From NCBI RefSeq assembly GCF_016892605.1, contig NZ_JAFEMV010000002.1:1-64000 (forward strand): 64,000 nt of DNA. The letters run 5' to 3'. The notes beneath the pieces were generated by a model, which saw nothing but the letters and a program-made list of their open reading frames with translations, did not search any database and was not told the DNA's origin. This document shows positions 1 through 10,036 of this stretch, one piece after another. The translations under genes and the position numbers were made by a program. Every line of letters begins with the position of its first letter. Position 1 is the first letter of the stretch. The DNA is from Desemzia sp. RIT 804 (lineage in GTDB: Bacteria; Bacillota; Bacilli; Lactobacillales; Carnobacteriaceae).

Positions 1-1352
1 TTACCGTTCACAGTAATGAATGCCCAAGTAGCATTATTTGTAACTGCTTCTTTTGAAATACGTGCCTCTTGTCCATCATATTGTGTCGTAGAAGCTACTA
101 CTTCAGAACCAACTGTTCCCTTTGGCTTTGTATAAATCCCATCGGTAGCTGTAGTGATTTTCGCAGCATAATTATTCACTTTTTCAGATAAGACTTTATC
201 ATAATGTAAGATATTTTCTTCTAAATTTTCTTCTTTTTCAGGTGTTTGATTTTTAGAAACATCATACTGAGTTAAGTTATATGTTTCAATAATATTATTC
301 AATTTAGATGCATAGTCAGGATCTGTTGCATACTTTCCTACCAATGCTTGTGTAGCATCTTTATAAGATTTTGTATTTTCTCTCCATGTCCCTTTATAAT
401 AATTTGGACTCCAAGATCCTTGTTTTCTATCCCAATCAGGACCATTTTTCAATTTTTTTGCATAATCAATAAATGATTCCTTATAAGTTGGGTACTTTTT
501 AAAATCACTTTTTATAAATTGCCAACCATTCTCGTCGCTATATTCTTTTGAATATTTAGAAAATGATTGCCCATTGTACTCTCCTTTAATTCCAAAAAGA
601 TTATAATTTGGTGCATAAGCTAGAATGCTTGAACCCCAAGCACTTTCTAAACCTGCTTGAGCAATCATTACAGAAGCATACAAACCATATTCATCAGCAA
701 CAGAGATGGCATAATCAGAAATAGCATTTATAAATGATTGAGGATCAGTAGAAGCACTCATTAAACTAAAAGTACTAGGAGATTGCTTCTGATTATCTTC
801 CAACATTTGCATTGCTTTTTCTCGGATTTCTTCAGGAGAATAGTAATCTTCCGGTTCGTTAACTTCTTCCTCTTTATCTTCGTTTTCCACTTCATTTGTT
901 GCTTCCGCTTTATTTTCAGACTCTGCATCAGTTGTATGATCATTCTCTGGACTTAATTCTTGTTTTTGATCATTAGCTGAATCAGTATTATGTACATTTT
1001 CTGATGTTTCAGAGCTATTGCTAGATTGTTCAACTTCTATTGTCTCATCAGTTAAATCCTTGCTCTGATCACTATTAGATTTATCTGATTTTTCCTTACT
1101 TACTCCATCTGAATCTAAAGTTGAATCCGAGCTTTCCCCTTCAGAGTCATCAAACTCTACGACTTCTTTTGATTCTGTAGACAGACTTTCTTCATGATTT
1201 CCACCGTTTTTCTTTACATCTTCAATAATCTCATCAGACTGATTTCTTGATTCTGCAGCCGAAACTCCGGTAGACAAAAATATTGGACTTATCAAACTCA
1301 AAGTCATAATACAAATAACCAATTTACTATACCAATTGGTATTTTTTTTCAA
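1..1352 (-). CDS. Secreted GW-module glucosaminidase (GH73 autolysin), 3' end cut by window
   Basis: Peptidoglycan N-acetylglucosaminidase probably acting in cell separation. The start is TTG at 1352, seven bases after an AAAAGGAGGG ribosome-binding site. It opens with a signal peptide (basic MKKN, hydrophobic stretch, cleavage near VSAA at about residue 34). A long Ser/Glu/Asp-rich linker of roughly 150 residues follows. Then comes a glucosaminidase domain with the motif AQAGLESAWGSS, whose Glu is the expected catalytic residue, and the NLFGIKG motif. The last readable residues (ATWAFITVNG) are typical of a GW/SH3-like wall-binding module, so the missing C-terminus is probably a row of GW modules that bind lipoteichoic acid. 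GH73 and GW assignments come from family motifs; the exact cleavage specificity is not visible. Confidence 0.88.
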   Translation of the reverse strand, partial: MKKNTNWYSKLVICIMTLSLISPIFLSTGVSAAESRNQSDEIIEDVKKNGGNHEESLSTESKEVVEFDDSEGESSDSTLDSDGVSKEKSDKSNSDQSKDLTDETIEVEQSSNSSETSENVHNTDSANDQKQELSPENDHTTDAESENKAEATNEVENEDKEEEVNEPEDYYSPEEIREKAMQMLEDNQKQSPSTFSLMSASTDPQSFINAISDYAISVADEYGLYASVMIAQAGLESAWGSSILAYAPNYNLFGIKGEYNGQSFSKYSKEYSDENGWQFIKSDFKKYPTYKESFIDYAKKLKNGPDWDRKQGSWSPNYYKGTWRENTKSYKDATQALVGKYATDPDYASKLNNIIETYNLTQYDVSKNQTPEKEENLEENILHYDKVLSEKVNNYAAKITTATDGIYTKPKGTVGSEVVASTTQYDGQEARISKEAVTNNATWAFITVNG

Positions 1353-1818
1353 TATGAACCCTCCTTTTATATTTTATATGCGAAAGAAATATGAATCTTT
1401 CACATACCCTAAAATTATAACTTTTTTATGAAAAAAAATCTATTATTTCTAAAGATTATGTTTTAAACATTGTGTGAACAGTGAACTTTTTTAGATTGTT
1501 CACTCCAAAATAATAGATTGGGACCAAAACTATCAAAAGTTATTAAACAATATCACCTGATTCTAATCTGATATTAAAGAGGGTGTATTTTTATCATTCT
1601 GTAGTGTAAAGGAGGTATACGGTACTAGGACTAAACTCATTATAAAATTTAATAGATGTTTTGGATGTAGAGTCTAGTTTAATCTTACAATCGGCGTTTT
1701 AAAAAACGTTAGTGAATTTTATTCACTAACGTCCAGTAATTAAATTTAAGCTCTAACCTTAACAACAATATAAATTGGATCTCAACCATGTGTAAACACG
1801 CTTTGAGATAAAAAAATA
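1353..1818. other. Intergenic region between autolysin and polysaccharide locus
   Basis: No convincing ORF. It holds the autolysin promoter region, an inverted repeat GTGAACA/TGTTCAC (1474-1480 and 1497-1503) that could be an operator upstream of the autolysin, and the terminator at 1701-1732. A weak imperfect hairpin (TCTCAA/TTGAGA, 1780-1808) lies next to the yfhO stop. Confidence 0.5.
1701..1732 (-). terminator. Rho-independent terminator of polysaccharide locus
   Basis: Perfect 12-bp stem ACGTTAGTGAAT (1706-1717 with 1721-1732), three-base loop, and on the minus strand a run of six T directly after the stem. It sits about 90 bp past the YfhO stop and would end the minus-strand surface-polysaccharide transcript. 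Confidence 0.85.
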
Positions 1819-4371
1819 TTAATAATTTTTTTTATTCTTAATAATACATATACTAAGAGAAACAACCGAGATTATAAAACCAATTAATAAGCCTTTAGGT
1901 TTATAATTAAGCTCAATATTATTTTTCCCTTCAGGAATATCTACTGATAATAAAGCTTCAAATGCGGGTTTTGTTTCTGCATGTTCTCCATTTATTTTTA
2001 CTTTCCAAGACTCATCATAAGGTATCGTTAATAGTAAAACACTTTTTTCATTTGTACCAATTACTTCCCCTGTGATAGAAGAATTTTTTATTTTTTTTAT
2101 ATCTAGTGGATTTTCATTTAATTCATCGATGCTCTGTATAAAAATTTTATTGTCTTGATAATAAAAATAAGCATCATAGTACCTCAATTGTTCAGTTAGA
2201 AGTTCAATGGTAATTTTAACTTCATCTTTATTAGATTGAGCAATATTTACAGTATGTGAGAACTTATTAAAGTCTTTTCCAATAAATTGGTCATCTACAT
2301 AAATATTTGCATCATCATAGTGAATGATATCAAAGTAAAAATTTATTAATTTCTTATCATGATTTTTCATATAAAAGTTGATTGTTCCTTTTTCTTCAGG
2401 ATTTATTTTCCCAAATCTGTATAAATCTCTTACCATTTTGAAGTCTACATTTTCTAATTTAATTTCTATATTCGAATCTGTAATTTGATCAAATATGTTT
2501 TTACTTAAGCTGGTTTGTTGGAATAGTTTATTCTGATAATCAATAGGATTTTTATACTCTACAAATTCATAAACCTCATCAGAAACCGCAAATCCTAACG
2601 GTAATATATACGGATTCTCATATATACTTATTCCATTCTGAATCGAATTCAGTTTATAATAATCCAATTCTCGATTATCTGTAAGTATATATTTAACGCC
2701 AAAGAAACTATCTGTAGGAATGCTTGATCCTTCAGAGTACATAGCCCATATTTTTTGATTATCATAGCCCATTTTGCCTAAAAGATTTTTCTCATTTTCT
2801 TTACTTGTGGTACTGTAGTGAGATAAACCGTTGTAATTGAAAAGAAGAGGATCATTTTGGCTATAATGGTATGTTTTTTCTATTCGATAGAATTGATCTT
2901 CCTTAGTTAATTGTGTAAAAATCGGTTCGTTTATGTCTACAAAGTTTTGATAGATTTCATGCGAATTGTAATCAATTTCTTTTAAACTAAGATAACTGTT
3001 TAATGACATCTCACAAAAAATTATTCCTACAATGAAAAAGAATACTGTCTGGTGTTTGCTCTTATCAAACAAAACCAATAAAACGCAATAAACCGCTACA
3101 AATAGTACACTCATAATAATTTCAGTATCATTTAAATGCCCATAGTCTTTCTTGCTAATGAAAAAGCTTATCCATAAAAAAAACGCAATTATTATTAGTG
3201 ATTTTACATAATTATTCTTTCCAGCATCTTCAGAGAGAGCATTCAACGCCTTAGATGCAGTTTGTATCAGAACAAAACTAAAGATGAAAGAATATCTATA
3301 TGGATACCAATTAGGCACATTTAATCCATGCCAAAATAAATCTATTCCACTAATTAAAAAAGATGAGATTAATACCATTATTAAAATACCTGAAGTTATT
3401 TTATTTCTTCTATGAATTTTTTTCGATAAAAAGAATAGCACTACTAAAACCGATACAAATAAAGATGTATATATATTAGGATATCCACCTTTTAACTGTT
3501 CAAAATCATATGAACCTATATAAAACTTAGTAACAAAGTCTGTCAAACTAAAATTAATTACAAAATCTAATCTATCTACATCAAATCCAGCTGAACCACC
3601 TTCAAATGAATATAAAGTTGGTATTGTGATACAAGCAGATAAGCCGCCTGCTAATAGAGAACCATAGATAAAATTCAGAAATAATTTCAATGTATCTTTT
3701 AACATAACTTTTTTCATTCTAAATACTTCAAAATATCTTATAAAAAAATAAATTGCTGAAAAAATACATAACATAAATCCAATATAATAATTAGTTATTA
3801 TTGCAATACTTAAAAATATTGTATAAGTAAAGAAGTTCTTATTATTTAATATTTTCTCAATACCAGAAATAACTAATGGTAACAATATGACCCCGTCTAA
3901 CCACATAATATTTTGTTGATAAACAATATTATACCCCATTAAAGCATAGCAATAAGAGAGTACTACGGCGATTGAGTTAGTATTTGTTTGTTTTAAGAGA
4001 AAATACATGGATAAGCCAGCTGAACTAACTTTTAAAAGTGTAATTATTAAAACAAAAGTAGGTAAAGCATCTACGTTCGCAAAGAATAAAATTAAATTAA
4101 ATGGACTGAGAAGATAATATGCACTTAAACCTATCATTTCTCCTCCCATCCCCTTAGAAAAAGAATAAAAAAGATTTGCATCTCCATTTAATAAATTTTT
4201 AAAATAGGAGAAGAAGCTTAGATATTGGTCATTCAAATCTATAGTAAGTAAACTATTTGTACCAAAGGGAAAGATTTCCAGTAAAAAATATGTAATTAAT
4301 AGACTAATCATGGGTAAAATAAATGATAAAATAAAGTATTTTTTTTCTTTATTATTTATAAACATAATCAA
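1819..4371 (-). CDS. YfhO-family membrane glycosyltransferase-like protein
   Basis: Polytopic membrane protein of 850 residues in the YfhO family (PF09586). In Bacillus and Listeria, YfhO-type proteins add sugars to teichoic acids outside the membrane. Many hydrophobic segments fill residues 10-440, a large extracytoplasmic domain follows (about 440-815), and one last membrane segment (GLLIGFIISVVSLSICII) precedes a basic tail. The start is TTG at 4371, five bases after AAAGGAG. An in-frame ATG at 4365 with an 11-base gap is the alternative. It is the last gene of the minus-strand cluster, and a terminator follows. Which sugar and acceptor it uses cannot be read from sequence. Confidence 0.82.
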   Translation of the reverse strand: MIMFINNKEKKYFILSFILPMISLLITYFLLEIFPFGTNSLLTIDLNDQYLSFFSYFKNLLNGDANLFYSFSKGMGGEMIGLSAYYLLSPFNLILFFANVDALPTFVLIITLLKVSSAGLSMYFLLKQTNTNSIAVVLSYCYALMGYNIVYQQNIMWLDGVILLPLVISGIEKILNNKNFFTYTIFLSIAIITNYYIGFMLCIFSAIYFFIRYFEVFRMKKVMLKDTLKLFLNFIYGSLLAGGLSACITIPTLYSFEGGSAGFDVDRLDFVINFSLTDFVTKFYIGSYDFEQLKGGYPNIYTSLFVSVLVVLFFLSKKIHRRNKITSGILIMVLISSFLISGIDLFWHGLNVPNWYPYRYSFIFSFVLIQTASKALNALSEDAGKNNYVKSLIIIAFFLWISFFISKKDYGHLNDTEIIMSVLFVAVYCVLLVLFDKSKHQTVFFFIVGIIFCEMSLNSYLSLKEIDYNSHEIYQNFVDINEPIFTQLTKEDQFYRIEKTYHYSQNDPLLFNYNGLSHYSTTSKENEKNLLGKMGYDNQKIWAMYSEGSSIPTDSFFGVKYILTDNRELDYYKLNSIQNGISIYENPYILPLGFAVSDEVYEFVEYKNPIDYQNKLFQQTSLSKNIFDQITDSNIEIKLENVDFKMVRDLYRFGKINPEEKGTINFYMKNHDKKLINFYFDIIHYDDANIYVDDQFIGKDFNKFSHTVNIAQSNKDEVKITIELLTEQLRYYDAYFYYQDNKIFIQSIDELNENPLDIKKIKNSSITGEVIGTNEKSVLLLTIPYDESWKVKINGEHAETKPAFEALLSVDIPEGKNNIELNYKPKGLLIGFIISVVSLSICIIKNKKNY

Positions 4372-4526
4372 ATTAACTCCTTTGTTGAAGAAAATGTTCT
4401 GTAAGTTTCTAGCTCAAAAAAACTAAAAGACGATACCTTTAATACTTATCACTATAAACGAAATGATAAATATTAATATCGCCTTTGTTTTTTTATCGAC
4501 TCTTTTTAGGAGAACTCGTACCTTGT

Positions 4527-5282
4527 TTAGATTCTTTTTTTAATGGCATTTAATACATACCAAGTAAAGTAATATACTGCTTTAGGTAATGGTAGCTTTT
4601 CAATATTCCGATAAGTATTCCATGTCCTTTTGAGTGCGCTCAACTTATCATCTGAAATGGATCCTTTTACTTTTCTGTAGGAAGATAAGACCTCATTTAA
4701 TCCATAGGCATTTTTTACAGGTCCTTTTAGCAGTTTAAGCCACGTAGCTGTATCTTGCCCTTTCCTTACTAAAGGCATACTAAATTCACCTACTAATGAG
4801 CGATCTATAATTACTGTTGAACAGGCTATTGCTGTATTTTTAAGTAATTGTTTATAATTTAATGATTTAGGCACTAATACTTTTTCCTGAATTATTTCTC
4901 CATTCTCAGTAATTGTTTCAAAAGCTGTATAAGTAAACGCATAATGATTCTTCTCCATAAAGTTAAGCTGTTGGCTTAATTTATCTTTTTTCCAAACATC
5001 GTCACTATCTAAAAAGGCAATATATCTACCTTTAGCAGCTTCAATCCCTGTGTTTCTAGCAACTGCTGCTCCAGAATTATTTTCAAGTAAGACATATTTG
5101 ACTCTACTATCTACTTTAGTTATTTTTTCAATAACTTCACGACTGTTATCAGTAGAACAATCATCTACTAAAATCATTTCAAAATGTGCAAAAGTTTGCT
5201 CCCTAACAGAATTGATTGTATTTTCAATATACTTTTCTGCATTATAAACTGGAGTAATTACAGAGATAATTGGTTTATTCAT
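4527..5282 (-). CDS. GT2-family glycosyltransferase
   Basis: Cytoplasmic or membrane-associated transferase of about 251 residues with a GT-A fold. Seen: SVITPVYNAEKYIENTINSV at the N-terminus, VDDCSTD for nucleotide-sugar binding, and FLDSDDVW carrying the metal-binding DxD. The frame can be extended to a GTG at 5291, but that GTG is part of the ribosome-binding site AAAGGTG. The ATG at 5282, six bases downstream of it, is the better start. It lies between the Wzz-like gene and yfhO in the same orientation and presumably adds one sugar of the repeat unit. Donor and acceptor are unknown. Confidence 0.85.
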   Translation of the reverse strand: MNKPIISVITPVYNAEKYIENTINSVREQTFAHFEMILVDDCSTDNSREVIEKITKVDSRVKYVLLENNSGAAVARNTGIEAAKGRYIAFLDSDDVWKKDKLSQQLNFMEKNHYAFTYTAFETITENGEIIQEKVLVPKSLNYKQLLKNTAIACSTVIIDRSLVGEFSMPLVRKGQDTATWLKLLKGPVKNAYGLNEVLSSYRKVKGSISDDKLSALKRTWNTYRNIEKLPLPKAVYYFTWYVLNAIKKRI

Positions 5283-5299
5283 ATATTTCACCTTTATTT

Positions 5300-6283
5300 T
5301 TATATTTGGATAATTTTAACCACTGAACTGTCAAAAATTTTCAATTGTTTTCTCTGGCTTTGGTACCATTCCTTGGTTGTCTCTGTTCGCTTAATAATAA
5401 AAATGAATTCATCAACAGTTACTAAAGAATTTATCTCATGGACATTGATACTAAAAGACAAACTACTTCTATCTGATATCAATGTTTTAAGTTTGTTTTT
5501 TTTATTATCATCAATATCTTTTTCGCTCAAAATAACTTTTCTGCCAAAATCTGGTTGAACTATACTATTCTCCAATCTCAGGCAGCCTACCTCGTCACTA
5601 AGATCTATAAATACATCTCTTTCATTCCAATGATAAGAGAATGCATACATAATTTTCTTATTAAAAATTACTTTTAGAAATGCAAAAATAATCCCTACAA
5701 ACACTCCTATGAATAATGAAGCCACCCCAAGTATTATTATTCTAATAATATTTATAGGTTTTGTTGCAGATGTTGACTGTGTAGATTCTATTACTATTGG
5801 TTCAGACATAAAATAGATTTGCTTATCTTCAAAAAATGATGATTTTGTCGTATTTAACCACTGGTAATATGACTCTGCAGCCCTCAAATTTTCTTCTGCA
5901 GTTCCAAATCCAAAAAAAATAGTCATGATATTTGTCGATGCATGTTTTTCTACAGCAATTGGATTAACACCTGAAACTGGTTCTATATTTAAATTTGCAA
6001 TACTTTCAATCTCTTCAACTACATCCCTCTGATTCAGAACTGCTTCTAACAAATAGGAGTTTGTGAATTCACCTATGTTTTCTTGTTCTAGATAAATTTC
6101 AAACGCGTGTGTGTATGATTTATCTTTACTTATATTATTGTCTTCTTCATTATTCATAATAAAAAGTGCTGCAATTTGCAATAGTACACCCATGATTAAT
6201 GCAAAGCAAGCCGTAAAGAGAATCATTTTCTTGCTTTCGATCAAGAAGGTTTTTAATTGTTTCAAAAATGACTTGGCATCCAT
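5300..6283 (-). CDS. Wzz/CpsC-like polysaccharide co-polymerase with large cytosolic tail
   Basis: 327 residues, two membrane segments (about 21-43 and 178-203) flanking an outer domain of about 130 residues, as in polysaccharide co-polymerases that set chain length. After the second segment there is an unusual cytosolic domain of about 120 residues (MYAFSYHWNERDVFIDLSDE onward). It has no Walker A motif and no tyrosine cluster, so it is not a fused BY-kinase. Strong ribosome-binding site AGGAGGGG four bases before the ATG. The Wzz assignment rests on topology and on the neighbouring initiating transferase, not on a clear motif. Confidence 0.6.
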   Translation of the reverse strand: MDAKSFLKQLKTFLIESKKMILFTACFALIMGVLLQIAALFIMNNEEDNNISKDKSYTHAFEIYLEQENIGEFTNSYLLEAVLNQRDVVEEIESIANLNIEPVSGVNPIAVEKHASTNIMTIFFGFGTAEENLRAAESYYQWLNTTKSSFFEDKQIYFMSEPIVIESTQSTSATKPINIIRIIILGVASLFIGVFVGIIFAFLKVIFNKKIMYAFSYHWNERDVFIDLSDEVGCLRLENSIVQPDFGRKVILSEKDIDDNKKNKLKTLISDRSSLSFSINVHEINSLVTVDEFIFIIKRTETTKEWYQSQRKQLKIFDSSVVKIIQI

Positions 6284-6321
6284 TGTTCCCCTCCTGAGAA
6301 AATTTTACATAAAATTTTAAA

Positions 6322-6365
6322 GATACTTTTATGTATTATATTGTATATGCATATTTAAAAGTATC
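6322..6365 (-). repeat. Inverted repeat between wcaJ-like and wzz-like genes
   Basis: Perfect 10-bp arms GATACTTTTA (6322-6331) and TAAAAGTATC (6356-6365) around a 24-base AT-rich loop, inside an apparent operon. It could be a weak attenuator or an mRNA-stabilising hairpin. The following minus-strand sequence is T-rich but has no clean T-run. Confidence 0.4.
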
Positions 6366-6395
6366 GTTTAAAATAAGTTATTCTAAAAGCTGTTT

Positions 6396-7775
6396 TTAGC
6401 GTAAAACCTTTATATTTTCAGGCATTTTTTTAACTAACTCTTCTTCATCTAGTCCTTTAGAAGATACTTTATCAAATAAAATCTTAATTGTTTGAAGCAT
6501 TATTTTTATATCTAATAAAATCGAATATTTTTTAATGTAAAGTAGATCAAAATTCAGTTTACTATTAAAATCTGATGCATATTTACCATATACTTGAGCA
6601 TATCCCGTAATACCGGCACGCACGTTATGACGTAAATAATAATATTTATTTTCTTCTTTAAATTGATCAACAAAAAACGGTCTCTCTGGTCTAGGTCCAA
6701 CAACAGACATATCGCCTTTCAAAACGTTAAATAATTGAGGTAATTCATCTATTCTCAACGCTCTGATGTATTTTCCAATTGTTGTAACTCGAGCATCATT
6801 CGAAGAAGCTAATACTGGACCTGAATCTTTTTCAGCAGTAGCACTCATACTTCTAAACTTCAAAACATTAAATTCTTTCCCATTAAGAGTAATTCTTACT
6901 TGTTTATACAACACTGGGCCCTTAGAAGTTAATTTAACCAATACTGCAGTTACTAGCATAATCGGTGAAGATAAGATAATTAATATTATAGAAAAAACAA
7001 TGTCTAACATTCTTTTAATCAGTCCATCTTCAGCAGAAATTCTAAAATTTGAAATTTCTATTATGCTCTCATCCTCAATATTCATAATATTAGGATTAAC
7101 AAGAATCAGATTCTCAAAACTAGTGTTTAAGAAAATTTTCTTCTCATTTTTTATTAGCAAATCATATATTTTAATTTTTTCTTCTTCATCGATATGACTA
7201 GCTAAGTAAACAATATCAAAATTGTTTAAATTTTCTTGAATGTTCTTAAAAAATCTGTCTGTTGCTACCAATTCAATTTTGTGACGCTCATTTTTAGCTT
7301 GATTAAAATTCATAACAGCAGAAATTACATTTGATTCTTCTCCTACAACCATAACTTTTTTAGTTCCGCTAAATTTAAGGTATACCTTAAATATTACAGC
7401 TCTCCAACATATTAATAAAATGGAGCTGACTACTAAGGTTATTAATAATACAGATCGAGGGAATGCAAACCATCTTCCCGCAAAAGTAACCGCCATGATT
7501 GCTACCACCATTAAAAGTTGAGTGATAATTGTTAAATATATAAAATCTGTTAGAGACTTATTGTATAAAATATAAACTCCAAATAAAATATTTAGCATGA
7601 CAAACAGTATCATTATATAAGGTAACGCACTTGTATAAGTTGTCATATTTCTTTCAGGTACATTTTGACCGAACTGTACATAAAAAGAAAGGAGAATTGA
7701 AATATGGAAAATTATTACATCCATAGTACCAATAAGGAATTTTTTTGTTTTGCTAAATTTTTCTCCTTGATTCAT
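6396..7775 (-). CDS. Polyprenyl glycosylphosphotransferase (WcaJ/CpsE type)
   Basis: Starts polysaccharide repeat-unit synthesis by moving a hexose-1-phosphate from a UDP-sugar to undecaprenyl phosphate at the membrane. The N-terminal 120 residues hold four membrane segments. A CoA-binding-like region follows, and from about residue 253 the bacterial sugar transferase domain (PF02397) begins with KRMLDIVFS. Family motifs present are GPVLYKQVR, DELPQLFNVLKGDMS and GPRPE. At 459 residues the length is normal. ATG start with GGAGG eight bases upstream. It lies upstream of the Wzz-like and glycosyltransferase genes. The sugar it loads, commonly Glc or Gal, is not determinable here. Confidence 0.9.
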   Translation of the reverse strand: MNQGEKFSKTKKFLIGTMDVIIFHISILLSFYVQFGQNVPERNMTTYTSALPYIMILFVMLNILFGVYILYNKSLTDFIYLTIITQLLMVVAIMAVTFAGRWFAFPRSVLLITLVVSSILLICWRAVIFKVYLKFSGTKKVMVVGEESNVISAVMNFNQAKNERHKIELVATDRFFKNIQENLNNFDIVYLASHIDEEEKIKIYDLLIKNEKKIFLNTSFENLILVNPNIMNIEDESIIEISNFRISAEDGLIKRMLDIVFSIILIILSSPIMLVTAVLVKLTSKGPVLYKQVRITLNGKEFNVLKFRSMSATAEKDSGPVLASSNDARVTTIGKYIRALRIDELPQLFNVLKGDMSVVGPRPERPFFVDQFKEENKYYYLRHNVRAGITGYAQVYGKYASDFNSKLNFDLLYIKKYSILLDIKIMLQTIKILFDKVSSKGLDEEELVKKMPENIKVLR

Positions 7776-7887
7776 TGTTTATTTTCCTCCATTACTTGTC
7801 TTTAAGCACACATTTAATTATATTAACATATTCACTATTCAAATCATATTATATTCATGTAACAATCTTTTGAATATATCTTAAATG

Positions 7888-9045
7888 CTACTTTTGTATT
7901 TCTTTTTCAAAGTCTTCTGGTCTTAGTGCCTCCAGACCAATCTCATGTGCAATAGAGTCTAAAATCCTCTTGCTAGCCTTTCCATCCCCATAAGGATTAC
8001 CAGCCTTGGACATTCTCTTATACTCTTCTTCATTTTCGAGTAAGTTTATCATTTCTTTTATGATGGTTTCAGTTTGAGTGCCTACTAATTTAAGAGTTCC
8101 TGCTGCTACTCCTTCAGGCCGTTCTGTTGTATCCCTCAAAACTAATACCGGAACGCCTAATGATGGGGCTTCTTCTTGAACGCCGCCTGAATCCGACATG
8201 ATCATATAACTTTTTGCGATTAAATTATGGAAATCCACTACGTCTAAAGGAGCAATCAAATGAATCCGCGGATGATCTCCCAAAACTTCTGCAGCCATTT
8301 TTTGAACAGTTGGGTTTAAATGCACAGGAAAAATCAATTCCACATCGTGATGTAATTCTACTACTTGGCGCATAGCATTAAACACTTGTCTCATAGGCTT
8401 CCCTTGATTTTCTCTCCGGTGCATAGTGACTAACACAAGCTTACTGTCTGTAGAAATTTTATCGAATAGCGGCATATGGTAATCTTCTTTTACTGTTGCT
8501 TTTAATGCATCAATTGCTGTATTTCCAGTAATGAATATTTTTTCTTCAAGATGATTCTCTTGCAGCAGATTCTTTTTGCTCTCACTTGTAGGCGCAAAAT
8601 AAATATCGGCCATTACATCTGTTAATTGACGATTCATTTCTTCGGGGAATGGAGAATATTTGTCCCAAGTTCGTAGACCAGCCTCAACATGACCTATTTT
8701 GATTTGATTGTAAAAAGCCGACAGACTAGCAGCAAAAGTCGTCGTCGTATCTCCATGAACTAAGACAATATCCGGTTTTGCTTCTTTCATGATGTGGTCT
8801 AATCCCATTAGCACGTTAGCAGTTATCTCAGATAACGTTTGATTAGCTTTCATCACGTTTAAATCATAATCTGGAGTTATATCAAATATTTTTAATACTT
8901 GATCGAGCATTTCACGGTGTTGAGCCGTCACTGCAACTATTGATTCAAATCGCTCGGATTGCTTCTTAAGTTCTAGAACTACAGGAGCCATTTTAATCGC
9001 TTCTGGTCTCGTCCCAAAAATGGTCAACACTTTTATTTTCTTCAC
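7888..9045 (-). CDS. wecB: UDP-N-acetylglucosamine 2-epimerase (non-hydrolysing)
   Basis: Interconverts UDP-GlcNAc and UDP-ManNAc. 385 residues is the usual length of WecB/MnaA, and the N-terminal FGTRPEAIKMAPV, HVEAGLRTW, NRQLTDV and SDSGGVQEEAPSLG motifs are all present. The start is GTG at 9045, eight bases after AGGAGG; an ATG just upstream is out of frame. Product UDP-ManNAc is the donor for the TagA-type enzyme encoded divergently at 12919. This suggests the two act together in wall teichoic acid linkage units or a ManNAc-containing polymer. Confidence 0.93.
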   Translation of the reverse strand: MKKIKVLTIFGTRPEAIKMAPVVLELKKQSERFESIVAVTAQHREMLDQVLKIFDITPDYDLNVMKANQTLSEITANVLMGLDHIMKEAKPDIVLVHGDTTTTFAASLSAFYNQIKIGHVEAGLRTWDKYSPFPEEMNRQLTDVMADIYFAPTSESKKNLLQENHLEEKIFITGNTAIDALKATVKEDYHMPLFDKISTDSKLVLVTMHRRENQGKPMRQVFNAMRQVVELHHDVELIFPVHLNPTVQKMAAEVLGDHPRIHLIAPLDVVDFHNLIAKSYMIMSDSGGVQEEAPSLGVPVLVLRDTTERPEGVAAGTLKLVGTQTETIIKEMINLLENEEEYKRMSKAGNPYGDGKASKRILDSIAHEIGLEALRPEDFEKEIQK

Positions 9046-9072
9046 GCATTGAACCTCCTCGAAAAATAATTT

Positions 9073-10005
9073 CTATTTTTTTATTGAATGAATCATTTTT
9101 TGTAGCTGAAGATACAGCTTATCTATTTTAGTAATACCTTTCAATTTTTTCATGGAAGGTTCTTTTAGTTTTTTTTCAATCTGGCTATTTCCCATTCCAG
9201 AATAAATAGAAAGCATTTGTCTTTTGATCATTTTTCTTTGTTCATTCGAATAAATATCGTTAAAATAAAGTCTTTCAAGCTCTTTGTAAATGATCAAATA
9301 AGAATCAAATGTCCGTTTCAATCTTTCTGGACTTTGTGTAGTCATAATAGAATTCTCACGGTATCTTCTATTATAGTAAAAACGATTCATATACATCATG
9401 GATTCTACTGCTAAAAACAGTTGAGCAGTAAACAGTTCATCTTCATGTAAAATACCTTCATAAAAATAAATGTGATTTTTTTCTAAAACTTCTCTTCTTA
9501 TTATATACAAATAAACAGGTGATACAAATGTCCGTCTATTAGCTTCATAAAGATTTGATGTATAGATTTTTTCTTCTTGTAAACGATGACTAAAATCATA
9601 AGAATTTTGCTTAATAGGATCATTTAATTCATCAAGAAAAGCTTTGCCATTAAAGCGTATTAGATCCACTTGATTTTTTTCAAGTTTTTCTACAACTTCT
9701 TTAATGGTAAAAACTTCTATATAATCATCTGAATCAACAAATAAAATATATTCCCCAGTTGCAGCTTTTAACCCAGTATTTCTAGCACCAGAGAGGCCTC
9801 TATTTTCTTGCTCTATTAGCTGGACTCTGTTATCAGTTAAGTAAGGCTGTATTTTTTGTTGGCTGTTATCTGTGCTGCCATCATCAATGACGATAATTTC
9901 TAACTTCTCGTATGTTTGATCTATAATAGAATCCAGACATTCTTCTATATAAGCTTCAACATTATAAACGGGTACAATTACTGAAACTAAAGGATACTCT
10001 TTCAT
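9073..10005 (-). CDS. GT2-family glycosyltransferase
   Basis: 310 residues. A GT-A fold is indicated by SVIVPVYNVEAYIEECLDSI, IDDGSTD (residues 41-46 carry DDGSTD) and LFVDSDDYI near residue 95. The C-terminal half is rich in Arg, Lys and Tyr, as in CpsI/EpsH-like transferases of surface polysaccharide loci. It starts with ATG six bases after GAGGAAG and follows the flippase gene by 31 bp, so it is probably co-transcribed. Specificity unknown. Confidence 0.86.
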   Translation of the reverse strand: MKEYPLVSVIVPVYNVEAYIEECLDSIIDQTYEKLEIIVIDDGSTDNSQQKIQPYLTDNRVQLIEQENRGLSGARNTGLKAATGEYILFVDSDDYIEVFTIKEVVEKLEKNQVDLIRFNGKAFLDELNDPIKQNSYDFSHRLQEEKIYTSNLYEANRRTFVSPVYLYIIRREVLEKNHIYFYEGILHEDELFTAQLFLAVESMMYMNRFYYNRRYRENSIMTTQSPERLKRTFDSYLIIYKELERLYFNDIYSNEQRKMIKRQMLSIYSGMGNSQIEKKLKEPSMKKLKGITKIDKLYLQLQKMIHSIKK

Positions 10006-10036
10006 TAATTTCTTCCTCTCGCAAATGTATTGAATC

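Noticed and set aside
761-943. 60-codon Lys-rich minus frame
   Set aside because: Out-of-frame shadow of the autolysin linker, which has the signal peptide and glucosaminidase domain in the other frame.
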